DNA of 5,157 nt from positions 1-5,157 of the forward strand of contig CAYWXT010000317.1 in assembly GCA_964462125.1 (NCBI GenBank). The letters run 5' to 3'. The translations under genes were made by a program, and so were the position numbers. How positions within the stretch are numbered: the stretch's first letter is position 1; the number at the start of each line of letters is the position of its first letter. The notes under the pieces are model-generated. The model searched no databases, was not told the DNA's origin, and saw nothing but the letters and a program-made list of their open reading frames with translations. The DNA is from JAWLFY01 sp964462125 (GTDB lineage Bacteria > Planctomycetota > Planctomycetia > Pirellulales > Pirellulaceae). Shown here one piece after another: positions 1 to 5,157 of this stretch.

Positions 1-97
1 CCTGCTGCTGGGGACCTGGCAGGGGATCTACCTGGGCGAACACCGCGACCGCGCCTCTGGCCGCGAGCTGGTGATCACGGTGCAGGGGGAACGCTAG
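1..97 (+). CDS. yjbQ: YjbQ family (UPF0047) protein, C-terminal end only
   Basis: The frame beginning at base 2 reads LLLGTWQGIYLGEHRDRASG and continues to ...VQGER with a TAG stop at 95-97. The GTWQ motif, the following hydrophobic strand, an acidic/basic turn and a closing strand that ends a few residues after 'QG(E)' match the C-terminus of the YjbQ/UPF0047 family, small trimeric cytoplasmic proteins of about 130-140 residues. Family members are often annotated 'secondary thiamine-phosphate synthase' because E. coli YjbQ has weak thiamine phosphate synthase activity; the physiological role is unsettled. Only 31 codons are visible, so the start, the active-site histidines and the operon context lie upstream of the window. 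It converges on rseP, whose stop is 178 bp away. The assignment rests on one short but characteristic motif block. Confidence 0.83.
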   Translation, partial: LLLGTWQGIYLGEHRDRASGRELVITVQGER

Positions 98-153
98 ACC
101 CGGGCTAAGCTCTGTCAGAACACGCGAACGACGCTCGCGAAGCGACAATCATC

Positions 154-191
154 ACCCTCCCGCTCGCGGGAGGGTCGGACGCCGACGTCCG
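154..191. repeat. Two abutting perfect hairpins, REP-like; possible bidirectional terminator
   Basis: Hairpin 1 is a perfect 9-bp stem: ACCCTCCCG (154-162), loop CTCG (163-166), CGGGAGGGT (167-175). Hairpin 2 follows with no gap: CGGACG (176-181), loop CCGA (182-185), CGTCCG (186-191). The pair lies in the convergent spacer between the YjbQ gene (+) and rseP (-), where strong stems could end transcription from both sides. Neither strand has a T-tract after the stems, so a classical intrinsic terminator is not supported; 3'-end protection or a dispersed REP-type repeat is equally likely. I recall similar CCCTCCC...GGGAGGGTCGGACGCC sequences as dispersed repeats in planctomycete genomes, but copy number could not be checked. 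The stems are seen directly; the role is inference. Confidence 0.6.
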
Positions 192-266
192 GGGGAGGGC
201 CAAGCACCATGCAATCGAATCGTGCGGGCTTGTGATGGGGAATCAAGCGGCGATTGGCCCCTCCCC
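192..266. repeat. Long inverted repeat abutting the hairpin pair
   Basis: GGGGAGGGCCAA (192-203) can pair with TTGGCCCCTCCCC (254-266) as a 12-bp stem with one bulged C, enclosing 50 nt. Inside it, shorter arms GCAC (204-207)/GTGC (221-224) and CTTG (229-232)/CAAG (244-247) can also pair. Its left arm starts at the base after hairpin 2 ends, so 154-266 is three stems with no spacer. The right end, CCCTCCCCGCTC (259-270), nearly repeats CCCTCCCGCTC at 155-165 in direct orientation, so this may be a second, decayed repeat unit. The right arm ends 9 bp after the rseP stop codon, so the structure would sit in the rseP 3' UTR. Confidence 0.5.
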
Positions 267-275
267 GCTCATTGC

Positions 276-2441
276 TTAGATATGCAGGATATCGTTGGCG
301 AAGACGAAGATCATCAGTGCCAACAGGGCCAGGATGCCGGCCATCGTGAGCTTCATCTCCAGCTGCTCGTCGACCCGCTTGCCGCGTACCAGTTCGTAGG
401 TCAGGAAGACCATGTGGCCGCCGTCGAGGGCGGGGATCGGGAGGAAGTTCAGGATCGCCAGGTTCATGCTCAGCAGGGTCAGGAACAGCAGTTGCTTGGA
501 GACACCCTGTTCGGCGCGGTTTCCGGCCAGTTGCACGATCCGCACCGGCCCGCCGACATGTTTCGCCTTGACCTTGCCACGGACCATCATGCCGAGGAAG
601 CGGAACACATCCCCTAGACGGCGTTGGCCTTCCCGCCACCCCAGCGACATCGCTTCGCCGACCGACGCGGCGGTATGCACCGCTTCGCTCGGCGCCAGGA
701 GCAATCCGCGCTCGTACCAAAACCGGTCGGTTTCCTGGACTTTCAGGGTCGATTCGATGATCCGCCCCTCACCCGGGCGACGGGCGAAGACACGGACCTC
801 GGTTCCGAGGGGGAGCGTCTGCAGGTATTTCAGGAACGTCGTCAGCGGCCGGTCGCCGGCGAATTCCCAGCCCTTGGCGAGCGCCGTGATCGCCTCCTCG
901 GAGAGCATATCGGAAAGGATTTCGGGGGGACCCGAGCCAGGCCAGCGGATCGAAGCCTCCTGCAGCACATCGCCCGGTCTAAGCGAGGCGTTGGCATCGC
1001 CGGTGGCGCTCTCGGAAACATCCGACGCCGCCGCCCCCCGCAGCCGCTTGACCGTCATCCGGGGTCGATAGGCGACCCCAAGCGAGGTGCTGGCGATCTC
1101 ATCGCCGAGTTCCGCAGCCGGTGGGGAGGTCAACGTGACTTCAGCTGGGTTCAGCTCGACCTCGATCGTCTCCACACTGGTACCCTCGCCCCGCTCCAGC
1201 GTCAGGCGAACCGGATCGCTTTCGGTGATCGGATTCAGCGCCAGTGTGTAGGCGTCGATCTCCGTGTCACCGTCGATGGCGACGATTCGGTCGCCGATTT
1301 CGACCCCAGCGGAGTCGGCGGGGCCGCCAGCGACCACGGCGGTGATCGGGCCGATTTCGAAATCGAGCCCCAGCGACTTCTCCGGCTGCGGCGGCAGTTC
1401 GACTTCGTGCTCGGTGCCGTCGACACGGCGGAGGGTGAGCCAGATGGGGCGGTCGGGATACGCATGGAGGCGATGCTGCAGCGGGGTCACTGGGACCAAC
1501 GCGTCGAAATCCAGGGGGGTGTCGTCGACCGCCAGGAGCGTCGCCCCTGCGTCCGCTTCCGTGACCGCATTGGCGGCGGAGGTACCTGGAATCGCGGCCA
1601 CGGTTCGGAACAGGGTCGGCGACGACGGGCTGCTGATGCCGATCATCCGCAGATCGGGCTCGATGGGATGCGGCTGGGATTGGAGCTGATAGTTTCGCAC
1701 CTCGGTGCCGTAGCGGATCGCCACACGGACCGGCTCCTCGGGCTCGTCCATCCCTTCGGTCATGATCGCCAGCTGCATTTCCTCGAAGTGCAGCAGGTCG
1801 TCCTCCGGCAGCGAGCCGACCGCCACGACCTGGCCTCCCGGCTCGATCCCCGATTGCCAGGCCGGACCACCGGCGGTCACCCCGCCGATGACCGCCGGGG
1901 TGTACGGTACGCCGAAGCCGTAGGCGATGGCGGCAAACAGAATTCCGGTCAGGACGTTCATCACCACCCCGGCGCTGATGATCACCATCCGCTGCCACAC
2001 CGGTTTGGCTGGATAGCTGCGCGGGTCGAATCGCGGAGCCTCCTCCTCCCCTTCGGCTACCCGGATCCGCTCGGCTTCCGATTCGGCCTTCCGTGGATCG
2101 TCGTCCTGGCCGAGCATCTTGACGTATCCGCCCAGCGGCAAGATTCCGATCCCATACTCGGTTTCCCCGTACTGGAATTTCCCCAACGTCCGCGGGAACT
2201 TGATCGGACCGATGCTCAAGGGGATGTCGAAGCCGACATAGAACTTCTCGCACTTGACCCCAAACAGCTTGGCGGCGGCGAAGTGCCCCAATTCGTGAAC
2301 GAAGATGACCAGCCCGATACCGATCGCGACCTTCGTCCAAAGCCAAACCTGGGCGAGCAAGGACTCGAGGGTACCGGGATCGTCGAGGGCGGCCAGGGGA
2401 AGTGCCGAGACGATCAATTCAGTCATCATCGTGGGGTTCAT
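276..2441 (-). CDS. rseP: RseP-type site-2 zinc metalloprotease (M50B), extended PDZ region
   Basis: This is a 721-residue polytopic inner-membrane protease of the RseP/RasP family, which in well-studied bacteria cleaves anti-sigma factors and remnant signal peptides within the membrane. The zinc motif HELGH is at residues 49-53 in TM1 (about 34-56). It is followed by the conserved cytoplasmic loop with GIGILPLGGYVKMLGQ (97-112) and KPVWQR (146-151), and by TM2 (about 152-178, SAGVVMN in place of the usual AGPxxN). The third zinc ligand region NFLPIPALDGG (665-675, D673) is in TM3, and TM4 is about 698-717. Between TM2 and TM3 lie about 470 periplasmic residues, against roughly 200 in E. coli RseP (450 aa). 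They appear to form four PDZ-like modules: about 179-254, 277-352, 361-432 and 461-570; the third is the most canonical (GGPADSAGVEIGDRIVAIDG). All catalytic residues are present. The ATG start has no clear Shine-Dalgarno; ATGs at codons 5 and 6 are alternatives. It lies 43 bp downstream of dxr, probably in the same transcript. Confidence 0.95.
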   Translation of the reverse strand: MNPTMMTELIVSALPLAALDDPGTLESLLAQVWLWTKVAIGIGLVIFVHELGHFAAAKLFGVKCEKFYVGFDIPLSIGPIKFPRTLGKFQYGETEYGIGILPLGGYVKMLGQDDDPRKAESEAERIRVAEGEEEAPRFDPRSYPAKPVWQRMVIISAGVVMNVLTGILFAAIAYGFGVPYTPAVIGGVTAGGPAWQSGIEPGGQVVAVGSLPEDDLLHFEEMQLAIMTEGMDEPEEPVRVAIRYGTEVRNYQLQSQPHPIEPDLRMIGISSPSSPTLFRTVAAIPGTSAANAVTEADAGATLLAVDDTPLDFDALVPVTPLQHRLHAYPDRPIWLTLRRVDGTEHEVELPPQPEKSLGLDFEIGPITAVVAGGPADSAGVEIGDRIVAIDGDTEIDAYTLALNPITESDPVRLTLERGEGTSVETIEVELNPAEVTLTSPPAAELGDEIASTSLGVAYRPRMTVKRLRGAAASDVSESATGDANASLRPGDVLQEASIRWPGSGPPEILSDMLSEEAITALAKGWEFAGDRPLTTFLKYLQTLPLGTEVRVFARRPGEGRIIESTLKVQETDRFWYERGLLLAPSEAVHTAASVGEAMSLGWREGQRRLGDVFRFLGMMVRGKVKAKHVGGPVRIVQLAGNRAEQGVSKQLLFLTLLSMNLAILNFLPIPALDGGHMVFLTYELVRGKRVDEQLEMKLTMAGILALLALMIFVFANDILHI

Positions 2442-2484
2442 TTTTGAGTCGGAACGACGTGGGAGCTACGGCTTGGGGGCCAGA

Positions 2485-3723
2485 TCAGTTGACCATTCGG
2501 CGGACTTCGGACCGCGACCAACGGTCGAGTTCCAACAGCCGCTCCAACGGAGGACCGGATTCGTGGGTGTGATGTTCAAAGACCCTGCGACAGAAGGGCA
2601 CGATGTCAGTAAACCGAATTTGCTCGTTTAAGAATAGACCGACCGCCTCCTCGTTGGCCGCATTGACCACCGCGCCGCCCGTTCCGCCGGCCGCCGCCAC
2701 GTCAAAACCAAGCTGGATCGCGGGAAATCGCTCCCGGTCCACCGGCTGCAATGACAGCTGCCAGCTCTGGGAGCGGTCCAGCGGCGGGGCGATGCCGGGA
2801 AGCCTCCGCGGGAAGGTCAGGGCATACTGAATCGGCATTCGCATGTCGGGGGGACTGAGCTGGGCCACGACCGCACCGTCGGTGAACTCGACCAAGGAGT
2901 GAATGACCGATTGGGGGTGCACCACGACCTCGATCGATTCGGCGGGGACATTGAACAGCCAGCGGGCCTCAATCACCTCCAATGCCTTGTTCATCATCGT
3001 GGCCGAGTCAATTGTGATTTTCGGGCCCATGTCCCAGGTCGGGTGGGCGAGCGCCGATTCGAGGGTCGCCCCGGCCATCTGTTCCGAGGTCCAGGTTCGG
3101 AACGGTCCGCCACTGGCGGTCAGTATCAGCCGCTTGGCCTGCTTGGCATCGGCCCGAAGGCACTGAAAGATGGCGGAATGCTCGCTGTCGATCGGCAGCA
3201 ACTCGGCCCCCGAGCGGTCGGCGCGGCGACGGACGAGCGGGCCGGCGACGACCAACGTTTCCTTGTTGGCCAAGGCGACCCGCTTCCCGGCATCGATCGC
3301 CGCCAAGGTGCTCTCCAGACCGGCGCGTCCGACAATCGCCGCGACCACCGTGTCGACCTCCGGGTGCCCGGCCGCCTCCTGCAGCGCCTCGGGGCCGACC
3401 CGGACCGTCCCCGGAAACCGGTCGTGGCTAGCCCCACCGGTGGCCGCGTGGTGACCGGCCGCTTCGGCACACGACAAGATCACCCATTCCGGCGGCTCGC
3501 TGAGGGAGCGGGCGAGCTGCTCCAGTCCCTGCAGGTTGCTGTGCCCGGAGATCGCCCAGGCCCGCCAGCCCTGGTCCGGTTCCAACTGGTGAAGGTGGCC
3601 GAGAACGTCGAGGGTCGCGGTCCCGATGCTGCCGGTCGCCCCCAGCACCGCGACGCGTTCCGTACGGCGAACAGGTGCGGGGGCAGCGGAGGCGGCTGGT
3701 TGCGTCGGGGAGGGCTCGGTCAC
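2485..3723 (-). CDS. dxr: 1-deoxy-D-xylulose 5-phosphate reductoisomerase
   Basis: DXR (IspC) is the cytoplasmic NADPH- and divalent-metal-dependent enzyme converting 1-deoxy-D-xylulose 5-phosphate to 2-C-methyl-D-erythritol 4-phosphate, the committed step of the MEP isoprenoid pathway. With the GTG start chosen here (412 aa; family about 385-410) the landmarks are: NADPH loop GATGSIG (28-34), LANKETLV (151-158), metal site IDSEH (178-182, D179 and E181), ASGGPF (203-208), the flexible substrate lid HPTWDMGPKI (227-236), NKALEVIEA (245-253, with metal ligand E249), HPQSVIHSLVEF, and NAANEEAV (354-361). All catalytic residues are intact. The start is uncertain: the frame contains no ATG before the Rossmann motif. 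GTG at 3721-3723 gives MTEPSPTQ..., with GAAAGG too close to be a good ribosome site; TTG at 3790-3792 would add 23 residues of less coding-like sequence; a TGA at 3802-3804 closes the frame. It is upstream of rseP (43-bp gap) and divergent from ftsH. Confidence 0.95.
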   Translation of the reverse strand: MTEPSPTQPAASAAPAPVRRTERVAVLGATGSIGTATLDVLGHLHQLEPDQGWRAWAISGHSNLQGLEQLARSLSEPPEWVILSCAEAAGHHAATGGASHDRFPGTVRVGPEALQEAAGHPEVDTVVAAIVGRAGLESTLAAIDAGKRVALANKETLVVAGPLVRRRADRSGAELLPIDSEHSAIFQCLRADAKQAKRLILTASGGPFRTWTSEQMAGATLESALAHPTWDMGPKITIDSATMMNKALEVIEARWLFNVPAESIEVVVHPQSVIHSLVEFTDGAVVAQLSPPDMRMPIQYALTFPRRLPGIAPPLDRSQSWQLSLQPVDRERFPAIQLGFDVAAAGGTGGAVVNAANEEAVGLFLNEQIRFTDIVPFCRRVFEHHTHESGPPLERLLELDRWSRSEVRRMVN

Positions 3724-3760
3724 GCCTTTCGCCAAGCGAGAAGTCAGGGGAGTCGAGCAT

Positions 3761-3808
3761 TCAGGGATGCTCGAGAATGTCAGGAATCTCAAGGGTGTCG
3801 GTCATCAT
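3761..3808 (-). CDS. Possible 15-codon leader ORF upstream of dxr
   Basis: An ATG-ATG start (3803-3808) opens a short frame, MMTDTLEIPDILEHP, ending in TGA at 3761-3763 and followed at once by an ATG (3758-3760) in the same frame. It is one base out of register with dxr. Its codons and acidic, start-like composition look more like coding sequence than the dxr frame does over the same bases. It could be a regulatory leader peptide, the true dxr N-terminus joined by a +1 shift at CCC-TGA, or chance. There is no convincing Shine-Dalgarno. Confidence is low. Confidence 0.2.
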   Translation of the reverse strand: MMTDTLEIPDILEHP

Positions 3809-3855
3809 GGACGATCGGCATCACCGTTGCGACCCGTCGGGCCCTCGGCTTTGCT

Positions 3856-3879
3856 GGGAAGTGGGATCGGGGGAGGGGG
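3856..3879 (+). other. Canonical G-quadruplex motif
   Basis: Four G-runs, GGG (3856-3858), GGG (3863-3865), GGGGG (3869-3873) and GGGGG (3875-3879), are separated by loops AAGT, ATC and A, which fits the G3+N1-7 pattern. The G-rich strand is the ftsH-sense strand; transcripts of dxr crossing it would carry the C-rich complement. Its place in the divergent promoter region makes an effect on transcription possible. Folding in vivo is unproven, and GC-rich genomes carry such motifs by chance. Confidence 0.55.
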
Positions 3880-3886
3880 CGTCCGA

Positions 3887-3912
3887 AGGCAAAGCCTCGT
3901 GTATAAAGCCTC
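3887..3912. repeat. Short palindrome plus 8-bp direct repeats, possible operator
   Basis: AGGC-AAA-GCCT (3887-3897) is a perfect 4-bp palindrome around AAA. AAAGCCTC occurs at 3891-3898 and again at 3905-3912, with starts 14 bp apart. The second copy overlaps the candidate minus-strand -10 box. Arms of this size could be a regulator site or chance; no known operator consensus is recognised. Confidence 0.25.
3900..3905 (-). promoter_or_regulatory. Weak candidate -10 box for the dxr-rseP transcript
   Basis: On the minus strand this reads TATACA (4/6 to the -10 consensus) within GGCTTTATACACG, one of the few AT-rich spots upstream of dxr. At the expected 16-18 bp there is no recognisable -35 (GACCGT at 17 bp). 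If used, it would give a leader of about 100 nt to the TTG or 170 nt to the GTG start. Confidence 0.2.
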
Positions 3913-3931
3913 CTGGACCTTGACGGTCCCG

Positions 3932-3960
3932 TTGGTCTTGTTGCCCCGGTGTATTCTAAA
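3932..3960 (+). promoter_or_regulatory. Weak candidate promoter for ftsH
   Basis: TTGGTC (3932-3937) and TCTAAA (3955-3960) are 17 bp apart, with 3/6 and 4/6 matches to the -35 and -10 consensus. TATTCT (3952-3957) is an alternative -10, but no -35 hexamer is correctly spaced from it: TTGACG at 3920-3925 is 26 bp away. Transcription would start near 3965, giving a leader of about 40 nt before the ftsH ATG. Confidence 0.22.
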
Positions 3961-4004
3961 TCGGGGCGTGTTGGCTTCGGCCGTTGTCCAGTTTGAGTGA
4001 ATCA

Positions 4005-5157
<1,153 letters not shown>

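Larger units (their letters stand above)
3724..4004. promoter_or_regulatory. Divergent promoter region between dxr-rseP and ftsH
   Basis: These 281 bases hold no convincing protein gene except perhaps the mini-ORF at 3761-3808. As the only space between divergently transcribed genes, they should carry the promoters for ftsH (+) and the dxr-rseP unit (-). From left to right they contain the mini-ORF, a G-rich tract (3856-3879) flanked by inverted-repeat arms, a short palindrome and two 8-bp direct repeats (3887-3912), a 5-bp inverted repeat (GGACC 3915-3919, GGTCC 3925-3929), and an AT-richer stretch at 3950-3960. No sequence matches a strong sigma-70 promoter with proper spacing, so the exact start sites are not called. 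Confidence 0.6.

Noticed and set aside
93..110. Small inverted repeat (GCTAG...CTAAGC) over the YjbQ stop codon as a terminator
   Set aside because: It has about 5 bp with bulges and no T-tract; the strong hairpins at 154-191 are better candidates.
222..617. 131-codon frame on the + strand over the rseP 3' end
   Set aside because: It is mostly antisense to the conserved TM3/TM4 part of RseP; the Q/H/D-rich translation looks like a shadow.
624..2447. 607-codon open frame on the + strand covering all of rseP
   Set aside because: It is antisense to a gene with all RseP catalytic motifs. Its composition (R, G, D, Q rich, no recognisable fold or motif) is typical of the open antisense frame produced by high-GC codon use.
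3789..3821. 10-codon frame MPIVHDDRHP ending at TTGA over the TTG candidate start of dxr
   Set aside because: The stop/start overlap suggests coupling, but there is no ribosome site and the frame is too short to support, and TTG is the weaker dxr start candidate.
2899..3906. 335-codon open frame on the + strand across dxr
   Set aside because: It is an antisense shadow of dxr with the same GC-driven composition and no domain recognised.

Overview
The window is GC-rich bacterial chromosome with housekeeping genes. It most resembles a planctomycete, probably Pirellulaceae. This rests on remembered resemblance, not a search: the very long RseP with extra PDZ-like modules, weak or absent Shine-Dalgarno sequences, and a CCCTCCC/GGGAGGG hairpin repeat of a kind I associate with Rhodopirellula-like genomes. 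The genus cannot be fixed from the sequence.

Layout: the last 31 codons of a YjbQ-family gene (+) end at 97. A 178-bp convergent spacer (98-275) holds three stem-loops set end to end (154-266). It is followed by rseP (276-2441, -), a site-2 zinc protease, and, 43 bp upstream of it on the same strand, dxr (2485 to about 3723, -), the reductoisomerase of the non-mevalonate isoprenoid pathway. A divergent promoter region of about 280 bp (3724-4004) separates dxr from ftsH (4005 to window end, +), a membrane AAA+ protease cut off inside its ATPase domain.

How the genes relate: dxr and rseP are probably co-transcribed (dxr first), which fits the widespread dxr...rseP neighbourhood, here without uppS or cdsA between them. 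RseP (intramembrane cleavage) and FtsH (ATP-driven extraction and degradation) both act on membrane proteins and are read from a shared divergent promoter region, so coordinated control is possible but not shown.

I see no phage, transposase, CRISPR, defence or biosynthetic cluster and no rRNA or tRNA. The points most worth a second look are the apparently four-fold PDZ-like architecture of RseP, the missing ATG start of dxr with a mini-ORF ending at CCC-TGA just upstream, the tandem hairpin element at 154-266, and a canonical G-quadruplex motif bracketed by an 8-bp inverted repeat in the divergent promoter region.
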